Assembly (NCBI GenBank): GCA_905182545.1
Contig: CAJJBY010000004.1
Coordinates: 1 to 64,000 of the forward strand
Origin: an uncultured Candidatus Puniceispirillum sp.
Lineage (GTDB): Bacteria; Pseudomonadota; Alphaproteobacteria; Puniceispirillales; Puniceispirillaceae
Direction of reading: 5' to 3'
Length of the DNA stretch: 64,000 nt
Shown here: piece after piece, positions 42,631-54,099 of the stretch
Layout of the letters: each line of letters opens with the position of its first letter
How positions within the stretch are numbered: the stretch's first letter is position 1
The notes under the pieces: model-generated
What the model was told of the DNA's origin: nothing
What the model saw: the letters and a program-made list of their open reading frames with translations, nothing else
Database searches by the model: none
Translations under genes and position numbers: made by a program

Positions 42631-44941
42631 AATTTGCCCCCAACCGGTTTGCCGTCAATAACAGCCTTTCAGCCGTTGCCGGTGCATCAAGCGCTGGATA
42701 GGCCGCGCCTTTTATTCCTGCAAGCGCATCTGACAGAGCAAGCCAACTGCTAATCCCAAGCATCAGAGGCGGCTCGCCAACAGCCTTTGACTTATGAATC
42801 GTATCTTCGCTATTTTCGCCATCAGCATAAAAGGCGACCCGCCAATCAATTGGCCGGTCCGAACAGGCTGGAATCTTATAGGTTGATGGCGCATGGGTCT
42901 GAAGACGCCCTGCTGCATCCCAAACTAATTCTTCGGTTGTCAGCCAGCCAACACCCTGCAAAAAACCGCCTTCAATCTGACCCATATCAATCGCCGGATT
43001 GATCGATTTTCCAACATCATGCAACAGATCAGCGCGAAGCAGACGATTTTCACCCGTTAGCAAATCGACAATCACTTCCGACACAGCAGCACCATAGGCA
43101 AAATAATAAAAGGGGCGACCATGCATCCGGTCTTTGTCCCAGCTTAATTTCGGCGTCGCATAAAAACCGGTTGCCGACAAGGAGACACGCCCGAGATAGG
43201 CACGTTTTACCGCATCGGCAAATGCCATGCTGTCAGCGCCAATATGAACCTGACCATTGGCGAAAACCACCTCGGCCTGATTGGTTTGATATTCATCAGC
43301 CAGAAAGGCGGCAATCCGGCCTTTGATGGTTTGCGCTGCCTGCATCGCCGCCATGCCATTCAGGTCAGTTCCGGACGATGCCGCTGTTGCTGATGTATTT
43401 GGCACTTTGCCGGTTGTTGTTGCGGTAATTTTGACAAGGTCAATGTCAATCTGAAATTCATGCGCAACAATTTGCGCAACCTTTGTGTAAAGCCCCTGTC
43501 CCATTTCGGTGCCACCATGATTGAGGTGAACCGACCCGTCATTATAGACATGGATCAATGATCCAGCTTGATTCAAAAATGTTGTATTAAAGGAAATGCC
43601 AAATTTCACTGGGGTCAGGGCAATACCGCGTTTGACATATTGATTGGCAGCGTTAAAGGCGGCAACCGCCGCACGGCGCGCCACATAATCAGATGTTCTA
43701 ACAAGTTCATCAACCATGGGCTGGATCACGCAATCTTCGACCGTTTGCCCATAGGGTGTGATGCCAAATTTACCCGCCCTTTTATCTGGATAGAAATTTT
43801 TTCGCCGCACTTCTAATGGATCAAGCCCAAGATAATGCGCCACCTCATCCATCACCCGTTCAATGCCAAGCATGCCCTGCGGCCCACCAAAACCACGAAA
43901 AGCGGTATTGGATTGGGTATGGGTCAAACAGCAGTAATTGGTGATTTTCATATGAGGAATATCATAGGCATTATCGGCATGACACATTGCCCGCGCCGCG
44001 ATGCCAGCCGACAAATCCCACGACATGCCACAGCGCAACGCCTGTTCAAATTCAACAGCAAGAACACGGCCATCATCATCAAAGCCAACATCGTAATCAA
44101 TCCGGCAATCATGGCGTTTGCCGGTTAACATGAAATCATCATCACGATCATAAATTGTTTTTGCCGGATGACCGGTTAAATAGGCCGCAAGCGCCGCTGT
44201 CATGGCTGGTAAATTACCCTGACTTTCCTTGCCGCCAAACGCCCCGCCCATGCGCCGCGTTTCAACCGTTACCGCATGATTGGCAAGCCCCAGCATTTCG
44301 GCTGTTTTATGTTGAATTTCGCTTGGATGCTGGGTTGAGCTAAACAGCTTTATCTCGCCATCTTCGCCCGGAATGGCCAATGCCGCCTGTCCTTCAAGAT
44401 AGAAATGTTCTTGCCCACCAGCGCAAACACGGCCGCGCAATGCATGCGGTGCCGTGGCAAGGGCACTTTGCGTATCGCCTTTAATCATCTCGCTTGGACT
44501 GGCAAGCCATGACTTGGCTTGCATCGCCGCATCAATTGATAAAATAGCTAGCAATGGGTCATAATCAATGACCGCAAGCCCGATTGCCGCGCGGGCTGCC
44601 GCCATATCAATCGCCGCAATGGCAAATAGTGATTGCCCGACATAGCAAACTTCATCAACAGCAAAAACAGGATCATCATGTATTGCTGGCCCGCAATCAT
44701 TCACCCCGGGAATATCCGCCGCCGTCATTACCGCAACGATACCCGGGGCTGCGGCAACAGCCGATAAATCCATGCGGGTGATTTTGGCATGGGCATGTGA
44801 ACTTTGCCCGATCAACACGGTCAAACAATTTGCCGGTGTTGCCATATCGTCAACGTAAACAGCACGACCCGATACATGTTTTACCGCACTATCATGATGT
44901 TTCGATTGGCGGATATCGCCATCAATGCCAGATGATGTCAT
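42623..44941 (-). CDS. xdhB: xanthine dehydrogenase molybdopterin-binding subunit
   Basis: RRMGGAFGGKESQ, AFRGFGGPQGM, GTEMGQGLYTKVAQIVA. Confidence 0.95.
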   Translation of the reverse strand: MTSSGIDGDIRQSKHHDSAVKHVSGRAVYVDDMATPANCLTVLIGQSSHAHAKITRMDLSAVAAAPGIVAVMTAADIPGVNDCGPAIHDDPVFAVDEVCYVGQSLFAIAAIDMAAARAAIGLAVIDYDPLLAILSIDAAMQAKSWLASPSEMIKGDTQSALATAPHALRGRVCAGGQEHFYLEGQAALAIPGEDGEIKLFSSTQHPSEIQHKTAEMLGLANHAVTVETRRMGGAFGGKESQGNLPAMTAALAAYLTGHPAKTIYDRDDDFMLTGKRHDCRIDYDVGFDDDGRVLAVEFEQALRCGMSWDLSAGIAARAMCHADNAYDIPHMKITNYCCLTHTQSNTAFRGFGGPQGMLGIERVMDEVAHYLGLDPLEVRRKNFYPDKRAGKFGITPYGQTVEDCVIQPMVDELVRTSDYVARRAAVAAFNAANQYVKRGIALTPVKFGISFNTTFLNQAGSLIHVYNDGSVHLNHGGTEMGQGLYTKVAQIVAHEFQIDIDLVKITATTTGKVPNTSATAASSGTDLNGMAAMQAAQTIKGRIAAFLADEYQTNQAEVVFANGQVHIGADSMAFADAVKRAYLGRVSLSATGFYATPKLSWDKDRMHGRPFYYFAYGAAVSEVIVDLLTGENRLLRADLLHDVGKSINPAIDMGQIEGGFLQGVGWLTTEELVWDAAGRLQTHAPSTYKIPACSDRPIDWRVAFYADGENSEDTIHKSKAVGEPPLMLGISSWLALSDALAGIKGAAYPALDAPATAERLLLTANRLGANFV

Positions 44942-46425
44942 GACCAGCCCTCCAGCCCTGCTGCAAGATCGGCACCAGCAAGCCGCATCTGCCGCGATGA
45001 GGTTAGCTCTAGCCCATATTTAATAAGCAGATTCTGGGATGTTAAAAGCCGGTATTCGGCCGAACCACGCATATCGGAAAGCGGGGTGAAATCATCCCTC
45101 AAAGCCGCAGCCGCAGCCTTGAAATAAGCCATATCAAGTGGCTTGCCAGCAAGTTTTGTTTCGGCATGATTTGCGCGTTTTGGAATGCCAGCCATGCCGC
45201 CAAAGGCCAAACAAACATCAGTTATAACGCCATCATCAAAATGCAGGTTAGCCGCCAGCATCACTGCCGAAATATCCTGATCAAACCGTTTGGTTATTTT
45301 ATAGCATCGCAAATGCGGTGCTGGCCCCTGCGGCACCAGAATTGCCGACAGAAATTCGCCGCTTTGCCGATCTTGCTTGCCATAATCCAAAAAGAAATTT
45401 TCCAAATCAAGAGTGCGAATCTTGCTGGCTTTGGTTAGCTCGATTTTGCTAGCAAGCGCCATTAGCACTGGCGGTAAATCCCCAATCGGTGATGCATTGG
45501 CAATATTGCCACAAACCGTGCCACTGCTGCGAACCTGAAGCGCGCCAAAGCGACGCAGCAATTCGGCGCATTCGGGCCAATCATCGGCAATGTGATGCAA
45601 AAATTGCTGATGCGTCACCGCTGGCCTGATCCGCATAAAATTGCCTTCGGTTTCAATTTGATCAAAACCGGCAACACGCCCTGTCCAGATAAAAGTGCCA
45701 AGCTTGCGATGCTGTTTTGTCACCCAAAGCCCAACATCGGTTGCGCCGCCAACAATGGTTGCATCCGCCTCTTTGGCGTAAATCTGCGCAAAGTTGGCAC
45801 TAGTGGCAGGGGCAATAAATTGCGCGCCCTCATCACCAAGACAGATATCGTCTTGATGATCTTTTGCTGACGATAGCGCCGCCAGCATCGCCGCCTCTTT
45901 CACCATATCAGTTTTGGCCATATCGCCGTCTCTGCCGTGATCAAGGGCGGTGGCAGCATCAACAATAGGGCGGTACCCTGTGCATCGGCATAGATTGCCA
46001 GCAAGTGTCGTATCCACCTCATTTGCCGAAAGACCGCGGCCATTTTGCCAAGCGGCATAAAGCGACATCACAAATCCTGGCGTACAAAATCCGCATTGTG
46101 ACGCATCAGCGTCAACCATCGCGCTTTGCACCGGATGTAATTTGCCATCAGGGCTGGCCAGTCCTTCAACCGTGCGAATGGCGCTCCCATCAATCATGCC
46201 AAGAAATAAAATACAGCTATTTACCGGCCGGTATTCCAGCCTTCCCATAGCATCAGGTCGAGCCATCGTCACCGTACAGGCACCGCAATCACCTTCGGCA
46301 CACCCTTGTTTGGTACCGCAAAGATGCGGTTGCCCACGCAACCATTCAAGCAATGTCACATCACCAGCAACACCGCTTACATGCTGCGCCTTACCATTCA
46401 GTAAAAAGCGAATTTCACTACGCAT
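44938..46425 (-). CDS. xdhA: xanthine dehydrogenase small subunit (2Fe-2S and FAD)
   Basis: GTKQGCAEGDCGACTV, QCGFCTPGFVMSLYA, LCRCTGYRPI. Confidence 0.95.
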   Translation of the reverse strand: MRSEIRFLLNGKAQHVSGVAGDVTLLEWLRGQPHLCGTKQGCAEGDCGACTVTMARPDAMGRLEYRPVNSCILFLGMIDGSAIRTVEGLASPDGKLHPVQSAMVDADASQCGFCTPGFVMSLYAAWQNGRGLSANEVDTTLAGNLCRCTGYRPIVDAATALDHGRDGDMAKTDMVKEAAMLAALSSAKDHQDDICLGDEGAQFIAPATSANFAQIYAKEADATIVGGATDVGLWVTKQHRKLGTFIWTGRVAGFDQIETEGNFMRIRPAVTHQQFLHHIADDWPECAELLRRFGALQVRSSGTVCGNIANASPIGDLPPVLMALASKIELTKASKIRTLDLENFFLDYGKQDRQSGEFLSAILVPQGPAPHLRCYKITKRFDQDISAVMLAANLHFDDGVITDVCLAFGGMAGIPKRANHAETKLAGKPLDMAYFKAAAAALRDDFTPLSDMRGSAEYRLLTSQNLLIKYGLELTSSRQMRLAGADLAAGLEGWS

Positions 46426-46438
46426 AGCGCCTCCGCAT

Positions 46439-46792
46439 TTAGCTGCCCCGATAAGTCGAATAGCCGTAGGCAGACAGAAGTAACGGAACGTGATAATGCT
46501 GCGTAGGATCATTGATGCCAAAATTAATCACAACATCATCAAGGAACGGAATTTCGGGAAGGTCATCACCGCTTCGGCGCAGATATGCGGCCACTTTAAA
46601 CAGCAATTGATATCGGCCTTTTTGCAATGCATCACCATCCAGCAACGGCGCATCGCAGCGGCCATCATCATTGGTTTTGGTGGTTTTCATCAGCACTGGC
46701 ACATCACCATCAAGGCGAAACAGATCAATCGACAGATCCGATGCCGGACTGCCGCGAGCTGTATCTAGAACATGCGTTGTTAATCGGCCCAT
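46439..46792 (-). CDS. hiuH: 5-hydroxyisourate hydrolase
   Basis: [15 protein letters not shown]-terminal YSTYRGS. Confidence 0.95.
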   Translation of the reverse strand: MGRLTTHVLDTARGSPASDLSIDLFRLDGDVPVLMKTTKTNDDGRCDAPLLDGDALQKGRYQLLFKVAAYLRRSGDDLPEIPFLDDVVINFGINDPTQHYHVPLLLSAYGYSTYRGS

Positions 46793-46951
46793 AAGCCATT
46801 ACCCCATTTTGCATAAAACGCCCGAAAATGAACGTTCAACGATGGCAGTTATGCATTGTTATTGCAATTCAAATTGGACATTTAAAAGAATCCTGTCAAT
46901 ATGGCTTGTGCCGTTTTTGTCCGGCTTTGTAACTGTTTGAACCGGATAGCT

Positions 46952-47470
46952 ATGGCGATCAAACCTGCACCGCATCACTTATCACGCGCCGATTTTATCG
47001 CGGCCTTTGGCGGTATTTACGAACATTCACCATGGGTAGCCGAAAGGCTGTTTGACGCTGGCTTGACCGCGCATGATGCCGATCTGGCAAGTCTGGCAAG
47101 ACGCATGGCCGAAATTGTGGATGCCGCCGGATATGACAAACAGATGGCTCTTTTATGCGCCCATCCAGAACTTGCCGGAAAGCTGGCCATTGCCGGATCA
47201 TTGACGGCTGAGTCAACCGCCGAACAGGCCAGCGCCAAACTTGATCAATGCAACGCCGAAGAATTTGCCGCCTTTCAGGATTTGAACGACCGTTATGGCA
47301 AAAACTTCGGCCATCCCTTTATCATCGCTGTTCGCGGTCTTGATCGCGCCACTATTTTAGCGGCTTTTGGCAAACGCGTTGCGCATTCGGCCGAAACCGA
47401 ATTTGCCACCGCGCTTGGCGAAGTGCATAAAATTGCGCAGCTTCGGCTAGAACAATTATCGGCAGAATAA
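46952..47470 (+). CDS. uraD: OHCU decarboxylase
   Basis: FIAAFGGIYEHSPWVAERLF, LCAHPELAGKLA, YGKNFGHPFIIAVRG. Confidence 0.95.
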   Translation: MAIKPAPHHLSRADFIAAFGGIYEHSPWVAERLFDAGLTAHDADLASLARRMAEIVDAAGYDKQMALLCAHPELAGKLAIAGSLTAESTAEQASAKLDQCNAEEFAAFQDLNDRYGKNFGHPFIIAVRGLDRATILAAFGKRVAHSAETEFATALGEVHKIAQLRLEQLSAE

Positions 47471-47507
47471 CCGCATCGCCGCCAACAGATATGATTTTTC
47501 CCGCGAA

Positions 47508-47564
47508 AAAACCCTGCCATAAAGGCAGGGCCTATGTTTTGAGGCCTCTGATTCTAGAGGCCTG
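47508..47564. terminator. Two tandem hairpins between convergent uraD and mmsA
   Basis: CCCTGCC-ATAAA-GGCAGGG and AGGCCTC-TGATTCTA-GAGGCCT. Confidence 0.75.
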
Positions 47565-47582
47565 CATTTCAGGGTTTGCAAT

Positions 47583-49085
47583 TTATTTGGTTTCGCTGCC
47601 TGAGTGAAAGTTAAAGACAGCGCCGTCTTTAATCCCGCTTGGCCAGCGTGCTGTCACTGTTTTCAGCTTGGTATAGAAACGCACACCTTCCATGCCATGG
47701 ATCGAATGATCGCCAAACATCGAGGCTTTCCATCCGCCAAAGCTGTGATAGGCAACCGGCACTGGAATCGGCACATTCACACCAACCATGCCAACATTCA
47801 CGTTATTGGCAAATTCACGCGCTGCATCACCATCACGGGTAAAAATCGCCGTTCCATTTCCATATTCATGTGTCATCACAAGATTGACCGCTTCTTCATA
47901 GGTTTTTGGCCGCAGAACCGACAGAACCGGCCCGAAAATTTCATCGCGATAGACCGACATATCCGCGGTTACATGGTCAAGAAGCGTGCCACCAACGAAA
48001 AAGCCGTCTTCATAGCCTTGCAATGACAGGCCACGACCATCAACAACCACCTTGGCACCATCGGCCTCGCCTTGATTAATATAGTCGGTCACGCGTTCTT
48101 TTGACTCGCGTGTAATCACAGGCCCCATTTCAACACCGGGTTCGTCATATTGGCCAATTTTCAAAGCGCGCACCTTTGGTGCCAAGGCCGAAACAAACCG
48201 GTCAGCCGTGTCGTCACCAACCGCAAGCACAGCCGATATCGCCATGCAACGTTCGCCTGCCGACCCATAGGCCGCACCCATTGCCGCATCAACCGCCTGA
48301 CTCATATCGGCATCAGGCATGATGATCATATGGTTTTTGGCACCGCAAAGCGCCTGAACGCGTTTGCCATTTGCACATCCACGGCTATAGATATATCTGC
48401 CAATCGTGGTTGAACCAACAAAGCTGATTGCCGCCACATCAGGATTATCAAGAAGCGCATCAACCGCTTTCTTATCCCCATTGACAACATTCATACAACC
48501 ATCAGGCAATCCAGCTTCACTTAGCAATTGCGCCAGATAAAGCGGCGCGGCTGGGTCGCGTTCGGAAGGCTTTAAAATAAATGTATTGCCGCAGGCAAGC
48601 GCCATTGGGAACATCCACATCGGCACCATCGCGGGAAAATTAAATGGCGTGATTCCCGCCACAACACCAACCGGCTGGCGAAGCGAATAGCTGTCAACCG
48701 CACCGGCGACCTGTGCTGAATATTCGCCTTTCAGCAAATGCGGAATACCACAGGCAAATTCAACCACTTCAAGACCGCGCGATACCTCACCTTTAGCATC
48801 ATCTAATGTCTTGCCATGCTGGATTGAGATCAGCTCGGCAATCTGATCAAGATTTTTGATAATCAATTCACGAAATTTGAACATGACCTGAGCGCGTTTT
48901 GCCGGCGGCGTATTGGCCCAACCGGGCAAGGCCGCCTTGGCAACAGCAACCGCCGCGTCAATTTCAGCAGCACTAGCCAATGGCACTGATGACGTAACCG
49001 CACCTGTTGCTGGGTTATAGACATTCTGCGACCGGCCACTTGTGCCTGCAGATGTTGCGCCTTTGATAAAATGGATATCCGTCAT
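47583..49085 (-). CDS. mmsA: CoA-acylating methylmalonate-semialdehyde dehydrogenase
   Basis: GITPFNFPAMVPMWMFPMALACGNTFILKPSERDP, GAAYGSAGERCMAIS. Confidence 0.95.
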   Translation of the reverse strand: MTDIHFIKGATSAGTSGRSQNVYNPATGAVTSSVPLASAAEIDAAVAVAKAALPGWANTPPAKRAQVMFKFRELIIKNLDQIAELISIQHGKTLDDAKGEVSRGLEVVEFACGIPHLLKGEYSAQVAGAVDSYSLRQPVGVVAGITPFNFPAMVPMWMFPMALACGNTFILKPSERDPAAPLYLAQLLSEAGLPDGCMNVVNGDKKAVDALLDNPDVAAISFVGSTTIGRYIYSRGCANGKRVQALCGAKNHMIIMPDADMSQAVDAAMGAAYGSAGERCMAISAVLAVGDDTADRFVSALAPKVRALKIGQYDEPGVEMGPVITRESKERVTDYINQGEADGAKVVVDGRGLSLQGYEDGFFVGGTLLDHVTADMSVYRDEIFGPVLSVLRPKTYEEAVNLVMTHEYGNGTAIFTRDGDAAREFANNVNVGMVGVNVPIPVPVAYHSFGGWKASMFGDHSIHGMEGVRFYTKLKTVTARWPSGIKDGAVFNFHSGSETK

Positions 49086-49290
49086 TGCTGCCTCATTTAG
49101 CCCCGCTTGCACAGATGGCTCTTCATTGAAGTTTGTTTGAAAATATCAGCCCTAGACTACGCCTTTTTTTCACAAACGCAAGACAGGCCAACGCTGGTTT
49201 AGGCCGAATATCATCACCTAACGAGGATAAAGGATTTTTTGGTTTTTTGAAAAACAAAGCTTGGTCTTGGCAAGATTGATTGTATAAGAA

Positions 49291-50196
49291 GTGATGGAAA
49301 TTTGGGTATTATTTGCCGTCGCCGCCGCCGCAACACAGGCGCTTCGCACGGCGGTACAACGACGCATGGTTGCGCCGCTTGGCAGCTATGGCGCGGCTTA
49401 TATCCGGTTTTCCTATGCCTGTCCGATTGCATGGCTTTGTGTGGTTTTCTATATCGGCATGTCTGGTGCATCGCTTGCCGGATTGCCCTTTGCTTTTTGG
49501 GCCTGGATCAATATCGCCGCGCTGACGCAGGTTATTTTCACGATTCTTCTGGTTCAGCTTTTCAGCCACCGGTCTTTTGCTGCCGCCGTTGCCTTTTCAA
49601 AAACAGAAGTTTTGCAAACAGCGATCTTTGAGGCGCTGATTTTGGGAGTTGTGGTGACCGTCCAAACCGGTTTTGCCATCGCGCTTGGCGTGTTTGCAAC
49701 GGTGATGCTGGCACTTGTCAAAACCAATTTATCGATTGGCAATATCCGCCAAAGCATCATGAGCCGCCAAATGGCAATCGGCCTTGCGGCTGGTGCTTTT
49801 CTTGGATTTTGCACCGTTTCCTATGGTGCCGCGATGAAGACGATGATTGGCGGCAGCCTGCTTAGCAATGCGGTCTATGCCGCTGCGATTGGGGTGACGA
49901 TTCAGGCAGTATGTTTTGGTGCCTATCTTTATGTCGCTAAACGCCAGGAATTTATCGCCAGCTTCGTCGAATGGCGTGGTGGGGCCATGGCTGGGGTTTG
50001 GGCGGCCATTTGCAGCATTTGCTGGTTTACCGCTTTTTTGAACCATGAAGTTGCGCCCGTTCGCGCCGTGGGACAGGTTGAACTGCTATTCAGCATCGGA
50101 TTTTCCGTGCTTTATTTCAAAGAACGTGTCAGCCGTCTTGAACTGGCGGCAATGGCGCTTTTGGCGCTGTCAATTGTCATGGTGCTGCTGGATTAA
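49291..50196 (+). CDS. EamA/DMT superfamily transporter
   Basis: About ten hydrophobic segments; VGQVELLFSIGFSVLYFKERVSRLELAAMALLALSI. Confidence 0.8.
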   Translation: MMEIWVLFAVAAAATQALRTAVQRRMVAPLGSYGAAYIRFSYACPIAWLCVVFYIGMSGASLAGLPFAFWAWINIAALTQVIFTILLVQLFSHRSFAAAVAFSKTEVLQTAIFEALILGVVVTVQTGFAIALGVFATVMLALVKTNLSIGNIRQSIMSRQMAIGLAAGAFLGFCTVSYGAAMKTMIGGSLLSNAVYAAAIGVTIQAVCFGAYLYVAKRQEFIASFVEWRGGAMAGVWAAICSICWFTAFLNHEVAPVRAVGQVELLFSIGFSVLYFKERVSRLELAAMALLALSIVMVLLD

Positions 50197-50368
50197 GGCG
50201 ATCTTTGCGACCAGCGTGAACTGCGCTAATCTGTTCCGCCTTCCTGATTGACAACCCTTTCACACAACCTTAATAATATTTTTCGTTATTGCCTGCCCTG
50301 ACGGGCTTAACCCTGCATGGCCAACGCGGCCACGCCCCCATTCAACAACTTTGAGAGTGCTGTTCTCT

Positions 50369-51971
50369 GTGGAAAATTTCCTGTCATCTATTGGTATTTC
50401 TGGCGTTCAAACCATTGTTCACAACCCGTCATATGATCAGCTTTATGAAGACGAGCTTCAGCCCGGACTTGAAGGCTTTGCCCGCGGCTATTTAACCGAA
50501 CTTGGCGCCATTAATGTGTTAACTGGCGAATACACTGGCAGATCACCAAAAGATAAATTTATCGTCTTGGATGACACCACCCGCGACAGCTATTGGTGGA
50601 ATGGGAATGGCACCAAAAATGACAATAAGCCAATCGATACGACTGTCTGGAATGATCTAAAGGCGCTTGCGGCCAAACAGCTAAGCGGTAAAAAGCTGTA
50701 TATTGTTGACGGATTTTGCGGTGCCAATAAAGACACCTGCATGAAGGTACGCTTTGTCATGGAAGTGGCATGGCAGGCGCATTTTGTTAAAAATATGTTT
50801 ATCCGGCCAAGTGACGAAGAACTTGCCGATTTTACCCCCGATTTCACCGTGGTAAATGCCTCGATGACAACCAATCCAGATTGGGAACGTCACGGCATGA
50901 ATTCGCCAACCTTTGTTGCCTTTAACCTAACCGAGCGTATGCAGCTCATTGGCGGCAGCTGGTATGGCGGCGAAATGAAAAAAGGACTTTTCTCGGTAAT
51001 GAATTACCTGTTGCCGCAAAAGGGCATTGCCTCAATGCATTGTTCGGCAAATTCTGCTGCGAACGGTGATGTTGCGCTTTTCTTTGGCTTATCAGGAACC
51101 GGCAAGACCACCCTGTCGGCCTCATCAAACCGCAGCCTGATTGGTGATGATGAACATGGCTGGGATGATGATGGCATTTTCAATTTTGAAGGTGGCTGTT
51201 ACGCCAAGACAAGCGATCTCAGCGAGGCCAGCGAGCCGGAAATCTATCGGGCAATCCGCCGCGATGCGCTGTTGGAAAATGTGATGGTGGATGCTGATGG
51301 CAAGATCGATTTCAGCGATACCAGCCTGACCCTTAACACCCGCGTTTCCTACCCGATCTATCACATTGACAATATTGTTCGTCCGGTCTCTAAGGCTGGT
51401 CATGCCAAGCATGTGCTGTTTTTGACAGCCGATGCTTTTGGCGTTTTGCCGCCTGTTTCGAGTTCTTGACGATGCCGCTACGCAATATCACTTCCTGTCT
51501 GGCTTTACCGCTAAGATGGCCGGAATGGAGCGCGGCATGACCGAACATCAGCCAACCTTTTCGGCCTGTTTCGGAGCTGCCTTCCTAACGCTTCACCCAA
51601 CCAAATATGCCGAAGTATTGAACAAGCGCATGCATGATGCAGGTGCCAAAGCCTATCTAATCAATACTGGCTGGAACGGTCAGGGGAAACGCATCTCGCT
51701 AGCCAATACACGGGCGTTGATCAATGCCATTTTTGATGGCGAATTGGATGATGCCGAAACTGAAACCTTGCCAATCTTTAATTTGCAAATGCCAAAAGCT
51801 CTGGCTGGTTTGGACAGCTCGGTTCTGGATCCACGGTCAAGCTATGATGATCCGGCTGAATGGGAAAAGCGTGCACGCCATCTCGGTGGCCTTTTTGTCG
51901 ATAATTTCGAGAAATTCACCGACACCGATGCTGGCAAGGCACTTGTTGCTGCAGGTCCGCAAATCGACTAA
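50369..51971 (+). CDS. pckA: phosphoenolpyruvate carboxykinase (ATP), frame-disrupted near 51460-51475
   Basis: [39 protein letters not shown]-terminal part in another frame ([20 protein letters not shown]...). Confidence 0.93.
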
Positions 51972-51998
51972 CCCAACGAAAATAAAATCTCAAAATAA

Positions 51999-52032
51999 TA
52001 AAACGCTGGCCCAAAACCAGCGTCTTTTTTAT
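51999..52032 (+). terminator. Rho-independent terminator after pckA
   Basis: AACGCTGG-CCCAAAA-CCAGCGTCTTTTTT. Confidence 0.85.
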
Positions 52033-52059
52033 GCGTCATCCAACAGCAAAACGGCGCTG

Positions 52060-53056
52060 CTATAAAAGGCTGTTGATTGTTTCAATCAGGGCTGTATTGA
52101 TTTGCCGCGGACCTTTGTTAAGCCGATTTTTGTGACGTCTTGCACCAGGCATACGAACACCGTCAATCGCCGTCATTTTTTGCATAAAGCCCTCGACATG
52201 ATCCTGCCAGCCATCACCGGCGATTACCGCTGGCGATAGGCCGATGATCATTTCACCACCGCGTGGTGGGCCGCCATCCTTATTGTCGGTTTCGCGGGCT
52301 TCAAAACTGAATTGCTCGCCAGTCATGCCTGCGGCAAGCAATTCAACCATCAAGGCAATCGCCGATCCCTTATAGCCGCCAAATGGCAATAGCACGCCCT
52401 TGGCAATCGCTGCCGGATCAGTGGTTAGCTGGCCATTTTCATCAAGCCCTGTTCCAAGCGGCACTTCACGGCCATCACGGGCGGCAATCTGCACATCGCC
52501 CATCGCCATTGAGGCTGTTGCCATATCATAGACAACCGGATCATGGCCCGGGCGCGGCCATGCAAATGACAATGGATTTGTGCCAAATAAGGCCTCTTTC
52601 GATCCGGCTGGTGCCACCGATGGCATATAGGCAGTACAAGCGATACCAACCAGACCGCGATCCGCTAGATACTCGGTTTCCGGCCAAAGCGCGGCAAAAT
52701 GATGAACCCCAACAAGCGATAAAGCACCAATGCCAATTTGGTTTGTCGCCTCGACAAGCGCGGGCAGTCCAATCGATTGTGCCAATGGCGCAAAACAGCC
52801 ATGACCATCAATCCTGAATCACCGCAGGGGTGATATGTTTGATTGTTGGTTTGGCTTTGCCATCAACCTTGCCACTGCGAAGCGCTTTGACATAGCCAGG
52901 AACACGAAACAACCCATGCGAATGTGACCCATCACGTTCGGCGCGACTGATGATATCAGCAAGCGCTTCGGCATTTGCCGCATCACATCCATTTGCCAGC
53001 ATGACCTTTTTAGCAAGGCCATAAATGGCATCAAGACTTAGTTCTTGCGTACTCAT
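52060..53056 (-). CDS. malate/L-lactate dehydrogenase (Ldh2) family oxidoreductase, frame-disrupted near 52795-52815
   Basis: AERDGSHSHGLFRVPGYV in one frame; GALSLVGVHHFAALWPETEYLADRGLVGIACT, LPFGGYKGSAIALMVELLA in another. Confidence 0.87.
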
Positions 53057-54099
53057 TTGTACCTTGGCCCTTCATCGTCACGGTCCGGACGTGCCATCGC
53101 AGCAATGGCGTTAACCATACTGATCTTGCCAATCGTCTTGCCATCATCAGCAACAATGGCACCACTGTCCTTGCCGGCATTCACCAGCTGTTGTAGCGCA
53201 TCTTCAAGCGGCGTTTTGATGCCCATTTTCGGCCCAGTTGCCCGATTGGCCTTTTCCATTATCGACCGCACTTCGAGAACACGTCCTCGATTAATATCTT
53301 TGATAAAGTCAGAGATGTAATCATCGGCAGGCTTCATGATGATCGATTGTGGATCACCTTGCTGGATCACCTCACCATCACGGAGAATCGAAATTTCATC
53401 GCCAATCCGCAAGGCTTCATCAAGGTCATGCGTGATAAAGACAATGGTTTTATGCAATTCTTCTTGAAGATCGAGAAGGATGTTTTGCATATCGGTTCGG
53501 ATCAATGGATCAAGCGCCGAAAAGGCTTCGTCCATCAGCAGGATTTCCGCATCAGTTGCCAGCGCTCGGGCAAGGCCAACACGCTGTTGCATTCCACCCG
53601 ATAGCTGCGCCGGGAAATGCTGTTCAAAACCAGCAAGGCCAACACGGTCAATCCAGCGCTGGCTTCGTTCGGTTGCTTCACCCTCACTGATGCCCTGAAT
53701 GCTGAGGCCATACGCCACATTTTGCGACACTGTTCGATGCGGCAAAAGTCCAAAACGCTGAAACACCATTGATGCTTTATGACGCCGGAAGTCACGCAAT
53801 TCCTCGATCGACATTGCCAGCACATTGTCACCATCGACAATGACTTCGCCTTCGGTGGGTTCGATCAGACGGTTAATATGCCGGATCAAGGTTGATTTCC
53901 CCGAACCAGATAATCCCATAATCACCTGAATCCGCTTTGACTTGATCTTAACATTGATATCACGAAGGCCAAGAACATGGCCATGGTGATCGAGCAAATC
54001 TTGTTTACTGATGCCCGCATGAACATGCTTCATGGCCGCTTCAGGACTATTCCCGAACACCTTATAAAGATTCCGAATTTCAATTTTGGTATCAATCAT
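53053..54099 (-). CDS. proV: glycine betaine/proline-type ABC transporter ATPase
   Basis: MGLSGSGKSTLIRHINRLIEPTEGEV, LSGGMQQRVGLARAL, CBS-like C-terminus. Confidence 0.93.
   Translation of the reverse strand: MIDTKIEIRNLYKVFGNSPEAAMKHVHAGISKQDLLDHHGHVLGLRDINVKIKSKRIQVIMGLSGSGKSTLIRHINRLIEPTEGEVIVDGDNVLAMSIEELRDFRRHKASMVFQRFGLLPHRTVSQNVAYGLSIQGISEGEATERSQRWIDRVGLAGFEQHFPAQLSGGMQQRVGLARALATDAEILLMDEAFSALDPLIRTDMQNILLDLQEELHKTIVFITHDLDEALRIGDEISILRDGEVIQQGDPQSIIMKPADDYISDFIKDINRGRVLEVRSIMEKANRATGPKMGIKTPLEDALQQLVNAGKDSGAIVADDGKTIGKISMVNAIAAMARPDRDDEGPRYK

Noticed and set aside
50197-50350. Structured regulatory RNA upstream of pckA
   Set aside because: No convincing conserved stem set was visible; only short inverted repeats near ATGGCCAACGCGGCCA.
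51460-51475. Split pckA as two genuine genes
   Set aside because: The two parts are collinear with one conserved enzyme and the break falls inside a conserved core segment; indel error is more likely.
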